A DNA stretch of 64,000 nucleotides from Celeribacter halophilus (GCF_900114135.1 NZ_FORY01000014.1:25294-89293), one strand, 5' to 3'. Shown: positions 47,734-56,090, numbered from the stretch's first letter. Notes: generated from the sequence alone by a model not told the origin. Translations and numbers: made by a program.

Positions 47734-48684
47734 CTATCCCCTCACCCACCGTTCATCATCGGGCAAATGCGACGCGGGATTGATTTCCAAGGCGGAATTC
47801 AATTCTTCCTGCAGCACATCGGCAAAGAGCTGTGCCACCGGACTGAGCGCACGTTTTCGGGTCTCGATCCGCATGTAATCCACCGTCAGCGGCGGATCGA
47901 CCAGAGGCGCAACAGTGCGGCGGGCGCCATCCCGATCCGGCAGACACAAAATCCCCGGCAGGATCGTGACCCAGTCCGATTTGGCTACAAGGTTCAACGT
48001 GCCATGCATCGTGTCGAGTTCGAGGATTCGGGCCACTTTCACATCATTGAGCGCAAGATAACTGTCGATCAAGTTGCGCCGCGCGTTGCCGCGTCCGGGA
48101 AGCACCAGTCGCAGAGGCTCCATCTCGCGCAGCAGGACGCCTTCGCCACGAATGGGGATCTCGCGGCCCGCTGCACAGACCAGACATTCGCGGTCTTCGC
48201 CCAGAGGTTTCGAGGATAGCGCCTCATTGATCGCAAAGGACGCAGGCACAACAGCAAAATCCAGCCGTCCCTCAATCACCTCTTTGGCGAGACTGGCCGA
48301 GTAGCCTTCGGACACAGAGAGCCGCACCTCCGGATATTCGTCTGAAAACCGCAGCAAGGCCTCCGACAACACCGCGCGCGTGAAGGTCGGCATCAGCCCG
48401 ACATGCACATGGCCCACCACGGATTTCGCGAGGGTTTTGAGCCGCTCTTGTGCGTGATCCGAAGCGGCCAGAACCTTGACCGCTTCCTGATAAAAGGCCC
48501 GACCGGCTTCTGTGGGGGTGACGCCGGATGAACTGCGGTGAAACAGTTGCACATCATAGCGTTTTTCCATCTGGCTGACATGCATCGACAGACCCGATTG
48601 CGTGGCATTCACGCGTTCCGCCGCTGCTGAGAACGAGCCCTGCTCATAGACTGCCGCGAAATATTTCAGTTGTTGAAGCTTCAT
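47734..48684 (-). CDS. LysR-family transcriptional regulator
   Basis: A 316-residue LysR-type regulator. The N-terminal helix-turn-helix is seen as MKLQQLKYFAAVYEQGSFSA and AERVNATQSGLSMHVSQME. The C-terminal part is a LysR substrate-binding domain. It is divergent from the BKACE gene, and a LysR-style palindrome lies between them, so it probably controls that gene and itself. Confidence 0.9.
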   Translation of the reverse strand: MKLQQLKYFAAVYEQGSFSAAAERVNATQSGLSMHVSQMEKRYDVQLFHRSSSGVTPTEAGRAFYQEAVKVLAASDHAQERLKTLAKSVVGHVHVGLMPTFTRAVLSEALLRFSDEYPEVRLSVSEGYSASLAKEVIEGRLDFAVVPASFAINEALSSKPLGEDRECLVCAAGREIPIRGEGVLLREMEPLRLVLPGRGNARRNLIDSYLALNDVKVARILELDTMHGTLNLVAKSDWVTILPGILCLPDRDGARRTVAPLVDPPLTVDYMRIETRKRALSPVAQLFADVLQEELNSALEINPASHLPDDERWVRG

Positions 48685-48699
48685 TGTGCCATCCGTTTT

Positions 48700-48715
48700 C
48701 CTAATAGCAATTAGG
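48700..48715. promoter_or_regulatory. LysR-type box between the regulator and BKACE genes
   Basis: CCTAAT-AGCA-ATTAGG is a 16-base interrupted palindrome, just upstream of the lysR start codon. Its symmetry and AT-rich half-sites fit a LysR recognition box. Binding by the adjacent LysR protein is inferred from position. Confidence 0.6.
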
Positions 48716-48867
48716 CATTTTTATTCTTATTTGTGAAGGCTAAAGCTCTGCTAATTTTCGCGTTGAAAGGCCGTGTGGCGAAGGGATAGGATTGCGTGCT
48801 TGCCGTTTGCTGCACCCGATCCGACAGTTCGCGCAACGGTCCGCATTGCATTTGCAGGAGAACGCCA

Positions 48868-49647
48868 ATGACCCCCCTCCCCCGTTTGATGGTTGCCCCC
48901 AATGGCGCACGGCGTGTCAAAGCCGACCATCCGATGATCCCTGTCACCGACGCAGAGCTGATCGCCACCGCGAAGGCCTGTTTCGACGCCGGTGCTGACG
49001 GGATACATTTTCACATTCGTGATGCGGCACAACGCCATATCCTCGACGCCGGACGGTATCAGGCGGTGCTCGATGTTTTGGCCGAGACTGTGCCGGAGAT
49101 GTATCTTCAAGTCACGTCGGAGACTGCGGGCTTTTATGAGGCGCAGGAACAACAGGAGATGGTGCGGGTTTTGAAACCGGCGCATGTGTCTGTCGGGATG
49201 CGTGAAATGGTGCGCAAGCCCGAGGATTGGGATGCGGCGCGTGATTTTTATCATTGGGCGGCGGATCATGGTGTGGAGATCCAGCACATTCTCTATTCCC
49301 CCGATGAGGTCCGCAGCTTTGTGGCGGCCTGTGAAGACGGGCGTATTCCCGGCGCGCATCAGCTTGTGCTGTTCGTGCAGGGCAGCTACGCGAAAGGGTC
49401 CGAGGGCGCGATCCCGCTTGAGGATTATCTCGCTCCGCTGATGCAGGCGGAGGGGCTGAGTTACGACTGGATGATCTGTGCCTTCGGGGCTGACGAGACC
49501 GCCAGCCTTACCCGCGCAGCAGAGCTTGGCGGCAAGGCCCGTGTTGGTTTCGAGAATTCGCTTTGGAACGCCGATGGCAGCCTTGCCTCCGATAACGCCG
49601 CCCGCGTGCGCGAAGTCAGCCACGCGATTGCCGCGCTGAATGGGTGA
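48868..49647 (+). CDS. Beta-keto acid cleavage enzyme (BKACE, DUF849)
   Basis: A 259-residue BKACE-family enzyme (formerly DUF849). Members react a 3-oxo acid with acetyl-CoA to give acetoacetate and a new acyl-CoA; the founder is 3-keto-5-aminohexanoate cleavage enzyme. The zinc-binding motif is seen as GIHFHIRDAAQ, an N-terminal APNGARRVKADHP segment is present, and the C-terminal VGFENSLWNADG is typical. It is slightly shorter than the usual 270-310 residues. GGAG precedes the ATG at 48868. Confidence 0.85.
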   Translation: MTPLPRLMVAPNGARRVKADHPMIPVTDAELIATAKACFDAGADGIHFHIRDAAQRHILDAGRYQAVLDVLAETVPEMYLQVTSETAGFYEAQEQQEMVRVLKPAHVSVGMREMVRKPEDWDAARDFYHWAADHGVEIQHILYSPDEVRSFVAACEDGRIPGAHQLVLFVQGSYAKGSEGAIPLEDYLAPLMQAEGLSYDWMICAFGADETASLTRAAELGGKARVGFENSLWNADGSLASDNAARVREVSHAIAALNG

Positions 49648-49657
49648 GGATTGAATT

Positions 49658-49700
49658 CCCCCCGCAGACTCTGTGATTTGCGGGGGTATTCTATTGTTTT
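49658..49700 (+). terminator. Terminator after the BKACE gene
   Basis: CCCCCGCA pairs with TGCGGGGG around an ACTCTGTGATT-type loop, followed by a T-rich tail (TATTCTATTGTTTT). It lies 10 bases past the BKACE stop. Confidence 0.75.
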
Positions 49701-49745
49701 CAGTATGTTGTTATCAGTTTTTCCGCAATAATCTTAAGGTTTGGG

Positions 49746-50696
49746 TCATTGAGACAGGGCTTTCAGCATGGCGGAGAATTGCTTCACCTCCGCATCATCG
49801 AAGCCCTTAAAAGTTTCTTTTGCGTGGGCGTCCGCCAGTGACCAGCATTGTTCGGCCTTGTTGCGCCCTTGCTCGGTAAGGGAAAACTGACCTTCATTTT
49901 CCGACAGCAATCCGCGATCCTTGAGATTGGTGAGCGCGGCGCGTGCCTCGATGATCGGGCAATGCAATTCCAGCACGAGCGCCTCGGCATCCAGCGCCGC
50001 AATGTCATTGAGCAGCAACAGTGTCCGCGCCTCGATCACGCTCAGGCCCAGCCCTTCCAGCTTGGGCTGATAGCGGTCTTGATAGTTGCGCACGGCCTTG
50101 AGCATCTGGAAAAAGATGTGGTTGCCCGAGCGGCTGTCTTCCGGCATCGGCTGGCTGTCTTGCGTTGTGTTCGCAAAGCTTTCGGGGTGGCTGAAAACCA
50201 TTGAGTATGACCCTTGGTGAAAGCACAGTGGCGGGCGACCATAGTCATCAAAGGCCACGACCTTGCCCACGAAAATCCAGTGATCTCCCCCGTCGAGTTT
50301 GTCATAGCTCTCGCATTGGAATCGTCCCGCCGTGTTCGGGAACAAGGGTGCGCCGCCAAGACCCGGCTCCCATGCGATGCCGTCGAACTTGTCCTTTTGC
50401 TGGCGGGCAAAATGGTTGGACATCTCCATCTGGTCCGAGGCCAGAATGTTCACCGCAAAATGGCTCGACGCTTCGAACAGTTTGCAACTCGGCGTGTCTT
50501 TCATGCTGCTCCACAAAATCAGCGGCGGGTCCATCGACAGGGAATTGAAGCTGCTGGCCGTGACGCCGACATGGGTGCCATCCGGCGCGCGGGCTGTGAT
50601 GATTGTCACCCCTGTTGCAAAATTCCCGAGGGCGCGGCGGAACGCTTTGGGGTCAATCTCGGTGTGGGATGTGGAAAGCTGTGTCGCGGTGGTCAT
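49746..50696 (-). CDS. Flavin reductase fused to a MarR-like domain
   Basis: A 316-residue two-domain protein. Residues 10-170 are a flavin reductase domain (FRRALGNFATGVTIITARA; GVTASSFNSLSMDPPLILW; GRPPLCFHQGSYS). Residues 190-316 resemble a MarR winged helix (LSVIEARTLLLLNDIAALD, LKDRGLLSENEGQFSLTEQG). The same arrangement is known in the reductase component of p-hydroxyphenylacetate hydroxylase of Acinetobacter, where the MarR-like part is an effector-binding autoinhibitory domain. It supplies reduced flavin, probably to the monooxygenase encoded next door. Confidence 0.85.
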   Translation of the reverse strand: MTTATQLSTSHTEIDPKAFRRALGNFATGVTIITARAPDGTHVGVTASSFNSLSMDPPLILWSSMKDTPSCKLFEASSHFAVNILASDQMEMSNHFARQQKDKFDGIAWEPGLGGAPLFPNTAGRFQCESYDKLDGGDHWIFVGKVVAFDDYGRPPLCFHQGSYSMVFSHPESFANTTQDSQPMPEDSRSGNHIFFQMLKAVRNYQDRYQPKLEGLGLSVIEARTLLLLNDIAALDAEALVLELHCPIIEARAALTNLKDRGLLSENEGQFSLTEQGRNKAEQCWSLADAHAKETFKGFDDAEVKQFSAMLKALSQ

Positions 50697-50757
50697 GGGA
50701 TGTCCTTTCATCGACGTGCTGTGCGCCACCCTCATGAGGTCGCGCACAATCGGGTCG

Positions 50758-51867
50758 TCAGCTGGCGGAATAAGGCGTCTCGGATTTGGTGGCCTCGTCG
50801 AGAATAGGCATGACCTTTTCGCCCATCAGGATCATCGAGTTGCGGCCCAAATCGTAATCGGTCCAGTCGTGCCCTGCATAAACGAGGTGATCGAACCGCC
50901 CTGTCTGTTCACGGAGGGCCAAAATCTGATCCGCCACAGATTGCGGGTCGCCGTGGATCACGAGACGGTCCAGTACATAGTCCAGCGTCACGTCATCGTC
51001 GGGCATGCTCTGGTCATTCTTGAACAGGTTCAGGCGCCCGCCCTCCCGCAGTTTGGTTAGTAGCTGGGAGTAGTAATGCACATAGGGACTACCCGGATCG
51101 CGGGCATAAGCGCGGGCGGTGTCCATGTCTTCGGCGACGCAGATGTTCTTGGCCACGCGCCAGTCGGCGTAGTCCGGTGTGTAGCCGCCCTGTTTGCAGC
51201 CTTCGACATAGTTCGGCCAATGGGTCGCGGCCCATTTCGGCATCAGGAAGTTGGCGGAGATCGGCTGCCACCCGCGCGCGGCCATTGCGGTGACACCTTT
51301 TGAAAATGGCGCAACGGCAGTGCCGACAATGGGAGGGTGCGGAGCCTGAAACGGCTTGATGATTTCACCCTGCCCGATTTCCGGCATCATGGTGCGTTCG
51401 GTAGAGATGTCCCAGAATTCGCCTTTGAGATTGTAGGGTGCTTCGCCAGCCCAGATTTCAAGCACCATGTTGATACACTCAAGGAACATGGCGTTGCGGT
51501 CTTTGTCCATTGAGCCAAATATCTCGGCATCCGACATAAGGCCGCCCGGAGAAATGCCGAAGTTCAAGCGGCCCTCCAGCATGTGATCAAGCATGGCAAC
51601 TTCGGCGGCAACGCGGGCGGGGTGCGAGTTGGGCAGGTTCACCGTCCCCGTGCCAAGCCGGATGTTCTTTGTCTCATAGGCGAGGCTGGCCAGAAAGGCG
51701 ACGCAAGAGGTGATGATCTCGGCTTTATCTGTGGTGTGCTCGCCGCAATATGCCTCTGCAAATCCCAGCTTGTCCGCGAGCAGAAAGGCTTCGCGGTCTT
51801 CTGCGAAACTCTGCGCATAGGGTTTCCCGAGCGGGTGGATCGGCATGGTGAAAAATGACAGCTTCAT
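50758..51867 (-). CDS. Luciferase-like flavin-dependent monooxygenase
   Basis: A 369-residue LLM-class monooxygenase (bacterial luciferase fold), with MKLSFFTMPIHPLGKPY at the start, RLGTGTVNLPNSHPARVAAE and RLNFGISPGGLMSDAEIFG in the barrel. The ATG at 51867 follows AAGGAG. It uses reduced FMN and oxygen and thus needs a reductase partner; the flavin reductase gene lies 61 bases downstream in the same operon. Substrate unknown; long-chain, aromatic or sulfonate compounds are all possible for this class. Confidence 0.87.
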   Translation of the reverse strand: MKLSFFTMPIHPLGKPYAQSFAEDREAFLLADKLGFAEAYCGEHTTDKAEIITSCVAFLASLAYETKNIRLGTGTVNLPNSHPARVAAEVAMLDHMLEGRLNFGISPGGLMSDAEIFGSMDKDRNAMFLECINMVLEIWAGEAPYNLKGEFWDISTERTMMPEIGQGEIIKPFQAPHPPIVGTAVAPFSKGVTAMAARGWQPISANFLMPKWAATHWPNYVEGCKQGGYTPDYADWRVAKNICVAEDMDTARAYARDPGSPYVHYYSQLLTKLREGGRLNLFKNDQSMPDDDVTLDYVLDRLVIHGDPQSVADQILALREQTGRFDHLVYAGHDWTDYDLGRNSMILMGEKVMPILDEATKSETPYSAS

Positions 51868-52108
51868 TGGCGGCTCCTTGATTTTCAATCAGTGTGGAGC
51901 AATGGCAAATCTTCAAAAACCGATAGTTTCTTATGCTGTCTATCTTGTTTTTTGATGGCCTTGTTTTACGGTTTTTGCGGACCTTCACGCGATGGCCCTG
52001 TGATGGTTCACAGCTGTGAACTCTAGACCGGAAAGGTAAACGCATTCCGACCGCGGCGTGCGTTGCGTTTGGGGTTTCCGGCGAGAGGATATGTCGCCGC
52101 CACTGTTG

Positions 52109-52813
52109 TTAGGTTGGCTCCGTAACGATCACGGCGTCAATGTCGGGATCAACCTGCCGCACGGCAGACAGGCAGAGCGCATTCAGGTGGGTGGCAACGT
52201 AATGCGCGTGAAACCGGCTCGGGGCGGTGAGATACAGTCGCCGTCCGCGCCTTTCCTGCCGCGTCAGTGTTGCGATCCACGTCGCAAAACGGGCGGGATC
52301 TTCGGCATGGATCAGGCTGCGTGCAAGGCCCCATTCACTAGAACCATCCACCTCTGGCGCGAGGCTGGGCCTTTGAGCGTTATGTAGCGGAACAACCTTG
52401 GCGCTGGTGTTTTCGGGCTGGGCCCCCTGCCCTATCAGCCGTTGTTCAAAATCCGGTCCGACTGCGGACCAAACCGGCTGTGTGTCTTTGAGGATCTGTT
52501 CCAGCGCCAGCGCATATTGCGTTACCCTGCCCCGCGCGCCCTGTCGTTTGACGATGAGCCATGACATCGCTCGCAGCTTTGCCATCTCGCGTTTGACGGT
52601 GCGCTCGTCGACATTCCACATGCGCGCGATTTCCCGTTGCCCGACGGCAAGCTCGTTGCGCGCCCAGTTATACCGCGCCGTAATCAGCGTCATCAAACGC
52701 AGGCAAAGAACCTGTTTCCCTTTAGGCTGGTTCAATGCAAATGTCCCCACTGCGGTGAGCACATCATATTTGATAACGGAAGCCTGCTGGCCTACCGGTT
52801 TTCTGGACAGCAT
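52109..52813 (-). CDS. DnaA-like plasmid replication initiator
   Basis: A 234-residue protein of the DnaA-like replicase type found as solitary initiator on roseobacter plasmids. The N-terminal half carries a winged helix (VGQREIARMWNVDERTVKRE, then MAKLRAMSWLIVKRQGARG). The C-terminal 90 residues resemble the small N-terminal domain of chromosomal DnaA (RLYLTAPSRFHAHYVATHLN). There is no ATPase domain. It is divergent from parA-parB with repeats in between, the standard layout of such replicons. AAGGA precedes the ATG. Confidence 0.8.
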   Translation of the reverse strand: MLSRKPVGQQASVIKYDVLTAVGTFALNQPKGKQVLCLRLMTLITARYNWARNELAVGQREIARMWNVDERTVKREMAKLRAMSWLIVKRQGARGRVTQYALALEQILKDTQPVWSAVGPDFEQRLIGQGAQPENTSAKVVPLHNAQRPSLAPEVDGSSEWGLARSLIHAEDPARFATWIATLTRQERRGRRLYLTAPSRFHAHYVATHLNALCLSAVRQVDPDIDAVIVTEPT

Positions 52814-53041
52814 AGATCGCTTTCCTTGCAGAGAGTTCTGCTCTGTCGCCTTTACGGCGTTTGCCTCATTTTGCTCGGTGAGGTTTGTTCCAGGCGGCTG
52901 TTTTCTCCGAACAGCGCTTTCTCGGCGTTTTTCCTCATCTTTCCCTGATTAGCGATGAGTTCTTCGATTCTGTCAAGCGCGAGAACGATCCGTATATCTT
53001 TCAAATTCCATCAAAAAATGAAAAGAAAGGTATTTCTGGTA

Positions 53042-53123
53042 TAGGGGGACATCCAGCGTGTCCCCTAATCGGAGGGGTTTTGTCCCCCAATATGTCGTAG
53101 GCCTACCAAAACTGTCCCCTAAT
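53042..53123. repeat. TGTCCCC iteron-like repeats
   Basis: Direct copies TGTCCCCTAAT (53059-53069), TGTCCCCCAAT (53081-53091) and TGTCCCCTAAT (53113-53123), and an inverted copy read as TGTCCCCCTAT on minus (53052-53042). Spacing is 22 and 32 bases for the direct copies. TGTCCCC is also one arm of the GTCCCCGCGGGGAC palindromes in parAB, so initiator or partition protein binding are both possible. Confidence 0.65.
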
Positions 53124-53322
53124 ATAGGGTGGTTTGGTCGATATCATGGCCGCTTTCGGACCTGCGGAGGCGACTCGGCGAGCGTCTCAACGCCCTTTGT
53201 TTTCAAGGCGTTTCCCGATCTGTCAGAGTATAGAACGCTTTTTGCGGAAAATCACGCATTTACGTTTTTCCGTTTTGTATTTTTCCGGATTCCGCGTAAA
53301 TAAGAAGAATAATAAAATTTAC

Positions 53323-53336
53323 GTCCCCGCGGGGAC
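53323..53336. repeat. Probable parS palindrome, copy 1
   Basis: Perfect GTCCCCGCGGGGAC. It ends one base before the AGGAGG of the parA ribosome-binding site, so ParB bound here would likely also repress parAB. The surrounding frame, if translated in phase with parA, reads VPAGT like the other copies. Confidence 0.7.
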
Positions 53337-53346
53337 AGGAGGCACA

Positions 53347-54651
53347 ATGTTCACTCACGAGGACTTGTCGCGATTGCAGGCCCAGTCGCTCAAGATGCAG
53401 AGCTACATCCGCAAACAGACCTATTCCCCCGAGCGGGAAAAGTCTCTGCGGCGATTTTCAAGCTGGGAGGTCGCCGAGCTGATCTTCAAAGTCAACCAGT
53501 CGACCCTGCGCGGGCGGCTGGCGTCGGACCCCAGCCTGCCGCAAGGCCATGTCGAGGCGGACGGGCGTCAACGCTGGTATTCTCTGGAAGAGATTAACGA
53601 GATCCGGCGGCGCCTCAAGGTGAGCCGCAAGTCTCTTATGCCCAAGAGGCCTCAGGGCAAACGGGCGATCCGCGCAGCCGTGGCGAACTTCAAAGGTGGT
53701 GCAGGCAAGTCCACCGTGGCGCTGCATTTCGCCCATGCGGCGGCCCTTGACGGGTATCGCGTGCTCTGTGTCGATTTCGATCCGCAGGCGACGCTGTCCC
53801 ACTCTATGGGGCTCACGGATGTGGCGGAGGAATACACAGTCTGGGGCATCATGGCCCGCGATCTGATCCATGAGACGGAGCGGATGAACGCGGTTTCGCG
53901 TGGCGCGGAAAGTGGCACGGCCCTGCCCCAACGCCGTATTCCGTCCCAGATCACCGACATGGGTTTGGACAATCTGCGGGTGACGGATTTCATCAAGCCG
54001 ACGAACTGGCCGACGATTGACATTGTGCCGTCTTGCGCCAATGCGGCGTTTGTGGAATTTGCCTCGGCCCAGTATCGGCACCTCAATCCCGAATGGTCTT
54101 TCTTTGCGGCGGTGAGCCGTTATCTCGATACGCTGCCTGCGGATGCCTATGACATGATCATCTTCGACTGTCCGCCTGCCATCGGCTATCAGTCGATGAA
54201 TGCGGTGTTTGCGGCGGATGTGCTCTATATCCCCTCGGGTCCGGGCTATTGGGAATACGATTCCACCACGTCTTTCATCGGTCAGCTTGCCGAGGCGCTT
54301 GAAGATCTTTCCGCTTTCAACGGGGTTGTCCCCGCGGGGACAAGCGGTTTGCCGAAGATGTTTCAGGACATCCGCTTCCTCATCACGCGCTATGAGGCGG
54401 GCAATGATTTGCACCGTGCGATGCGTGAAGCCTTTTATAAGGTTTTCGGGGACAGGATGACGGAAAGCCCGATCGAGATGACGCGCGCTGTGGAGCAATC
54501 CGGACGTTTCCTGTCGTCAATCTACGAGACGGATTACCGTGATATGACCCGCGAGACGTGGCGGCGGGCGCGGTCGTCCTTTGATAGGGCTTATGAAGAG
54601 TTTCGGGAGCATATGCTCACGGCGTGGGAGAAGCTGGAGGATGAGGCATGA
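53347..54651 (+). CDS. parA: Plasmid partition ATPase ParA (second system)
   Basis: A 434-residue ParA-type ATPase with an N-terminal MerR-like region (SSWEVAELIFKVNQSTLRGR). The deviant Walker A is NFKGGAGKSTVALHFAHAA, the A' motif CVDFDPQATLSHSMG and Walker B region IIFDCPPAIGYQSMN. The ATG at 53347 follows AGGAGG; the frame is open upstream to 53134 but that part lacks family resemblance. It overlaps parB by four bases. It contains a GTCCCCGCGGGGAC site encoding VPAGT near residue 328. Distinct from the RepA at 35.6 kb. Confidence 0.93.
   Translation: MFTHEDLSRLQAQSLKMQSYIRKQTYSPEREKSLRRFSSWEVAELIFKVNQSTLRGRLASDPSLPQGHVEADGRQRWYSLEEINEIRRRLKVSRKSLMPKRPQGKRAIRAAVANFKGGAGKSTVALHFAHAAALDGYRVLCVDFDPQATLSHSMGLTDVAEEYTVWGIMARDLIHETERMNAVSRGAESGTALPQRRIPSQITDMGLDNLRVTDFIKPTNWPTIDIVPSCANAAFVEFASAQYRHLNPEWSFFAAVSRYLDTLPADAYDMIIFDCPPAIGYQSMNAVFAADVLYIPSGPGYWEYDSTTSFIGQLAEALEDLSAFNGVVPAGTSGLPKMFQDIRFLITRYEAGNDLHRAMREAFYKVFGDRMTESPIEMTRAVEQSGRFLSSIYETDYRDMTRETWRRARSSFDRAYEEFREHMLTAWEKLEDEA
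54326..54343. repeat. Probable parS palindrome, copy 2 (inside parA)
   Basis: TTGTCCCCGCGGGGACAA, a perfect 18-base palindrome, read in frame as VPAGT within parA. Confidence 0.7.
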
Positions 54652-55715
54652 AAAAGCGTCGGGTCTTTGATATCGACTTTCCGGATGAGGTTGAGGCCGT
54701 CCCTGAGCCCTCTGTCCCCGCGGGGACAGAGGAGGCGCGTCGGGGGCCGATGGCCAGCGCAATTCAGGAAAATGCCACGGCACTGCGGGAGCGGCAAGCG
54801 GCCGAAGCGCAGATCAGGGCGGAGAATGACCGGCTTGCCCATGAGTTTGTGCGGATGAAGAAAGAGGGTCTGATCGTTGACCTGATCCCGATTGACGCCG
54901 TGCAGACAGAGAAACTCTCCCGCGACCGCAGTGCACAGCGTGATCCTGATCTGGATGAACTCAAGGCGTCGATCCGTGACATTGGTCTGTCGAACCCGAT
55001 TCAGGTCGAGGTGATCGGTGACACTTACGAGTTGGTGCAGGGCTTCCGCCGTCTGGCCGCGTTCCGCGAGATTTACGCGGAAACGGGCGACGAGAAATAT
55101 GTGCGGATTCCGGCGGGGTTGATGGCGGCGGGTGAGACGCTTGAGGGGCTGTATCGCCGGATGGTCGATGAAAACCTTGTCCGCCGTGATATTTCTTTTG
55201 CGGAAATGGCCGAACTTGCGCGGGCCTATGCCGCCGATCCAAAGACGGAATGTGCCACGGTGGAGGAGGCGGTTGCGATGCTCTACGCCTCGGCCGGTCG
55301 CCAGAAGCGCAGCTATATCCGGCGTTTTGCCACGGTGCTGGAAGGTATCGGTTCAGCGCTGAAATTTCCGGAAGCCATCCCGCGCGCGCTGGGGCTTGAG
55401 CTTGAAAAACTGATCTCGAAAGAGGATGGGGCCGCATCACGGATCAAGGCAAGGCTGGCCGCCGCCATGTCGACGAGCGCCGAGGCCGAACTTGATGTGC
55501 TGCGGGCGGTGTTGGCGGCCAAGCCGGCGCCGACAACCAAAAGCGCAACACCCGCGAAGGTAAAAACGACTTTCCGCATGGCTGTCCCCGCGGGGACAGT
55601 GCGCTGCGCGGTGCAGAATGGTCGGCTGGAAATCCGCTCGGAGCAGGACTTCAGTGCGATTGACCAGCGCAAACTGGAAGCCGCTCTGGAGAGTTTTTTC
55701 AAAGAGCTGGAATGA
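54648..55715 (+). CDS. parB: Plasmid partition protein ParB (second system)
   Basis: A 355-residue ParB-family protein. The nuclease-like N domain has DLDELKASIRDIGLSNPIQV and YELVQGFRRLAAFREIYAE, and the arginine patch is DENLVRRDISFAEMAELARA. A helix-turn-helix follows around AGRQKRSYIRRFATVLEGI, then an AP/K-rich linker and a small C-terminal dimerisation domain. Two palindromic sites are embedded in the gene, encoding VPAGT at residues 23 and 313. The ATG overlaps the parA stop. A terminator follows. Confidence 0.92.
   Translation: MKKRRVFDIDFPDEVEAVPEPSVPAGTEEARRGPMASAIQENATALRERQAAEAQIRAENDRLAHEFVRMKKEGLIVDLIPIDAVQTEKLSRDRSAQRDPDLDELKASIRDIGLSNPIQVEVIGDTYELVQGFRRLAAFREIYAETGDEKYVRIPAGLMAAGETLEGLYRRMVDENLVRRDISFAEMAELARAYAADPKTECATVEEAVAMLYASAGRQKRSYIRRFATVLEGIGSALKFPEAIPRALGLELEKLISKEDGAASRIKARLAAAMSTSAEAELDVLRAVLAAKPAPTTKSATPAKVKTTFRMAVPAGTVRCAVQNGRLEIRSEQDFSAIDQRKLEAALESFFKELE
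54709..54732. repeat. Probable parS palindrome, copy 3 (parB N-terminal part)
   Basis: The longest copy: the GTCCCCGCGGGGAC core at 54714-54727 extends to a perfect 24-base palindrome with CCTCT and AGAGG arms. Translated in frame as VPAGT within parB. Confidence 0.72.
55582..55599. repeat. Probable parS palindrome, copy 4 (parB C-terminal part)
   Basis: CTGTCCCCGCGGGGACAG, a perfect 18-base palindrome, in frame as VPAGT in the linker before the last domain of ParB. Confidence 0.7.
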
Positions 55716-55724
55716 GAGAGGCGG

Positions 55725-55755
55725 GGCGGCGGGCCGAGGCTTCGCCGCCTTTTTG
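55725..55755 (+). terminator. Terminator after parB
   Basis: GGCGGCG and CGCCGCC pair around a GGCCGAGGCTT loop, followed by TTTTTG. It begins 10 bases after the parB stop. Confidence 0.85.
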
Positions 55756-56090
55756 TGAAAGGGTAGGGGGGGGGCTATGACCTCGTTTCCCCCTGCCTCA
55801 TTGACCGCTGCCGCCTGGCCCTCTAACATCTGTCTCACACCTGTTTGCGATCTGTCTGGCTACGAGGATGGAGAGGGCAGGGCGGAAAATCAAAACCCAT
55901 CAGCAATAGAACAAAATAACATTTTTCGTTCCGTTGTGAGCGATAGTTCGTTGAATTTGCTTGAACTATAAAATGTAACCGTGTGATTGGGGGCGGCGTT
56001 GGTTTACGCCATCTTCTATCAGATGCCTGCGCATCTTGTCCGGTTCAAGCTTTTGATATCCCATGCCCGTCTCAGCAGGCTTCATGCTGA
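55756..56090. other. Intergenic region with poly-G tract, no gene seen
   Basis: About 335 bases. It begins with a run of nine G (55766-55774) inside TAGGGGGGGG, a 10-base word that recurs at 58010-58019 on the other side of the decayed cluster. A small open frame at 55777-55971 shows no protein-like pattern. Confidence 0.5.

Larger units (their letters stand above)
52814..53346. other. Probable origin region of the DnaA-like replicon
   Basis: About 530 bases between the initiator and parA. It holds AT-rich stretches (52985-53040 and 53221-53322), four TGTCCCC-type repeats (53042-53123), an inverted repeat ATTTACG/CGTAAAT (53258-53264 and 53295-53301), and a first GTCCCCGCGGGGAC palindrome just before the parA ribosome-binding site. 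Repeats plus an AT-rich unwinding stretch next to the initiator gene are what an iteron-type origin looks like. Confidence 0.6.

Noticed and set aside
47687..47878. Short + frame at the end of the lysR gene
   Set aside because: Antisense shadow overlapping the LysR C terminus; no support.
53134..53346. Upstream extension of parA by 71 codons
   Set aside because: The frame is open, but the strong AGGAGG precedes the ATG at 53347 and the extension covers AT-rich origin-like DNA. Its in-phase VPAGT is noted as a finding instead.
55777..55971. 64-codon open frame after parB
   Set aside because: Starts in the poly-G tract, lacks a ribosome-binding site at proper spacing, and shows no recognisable pattern.
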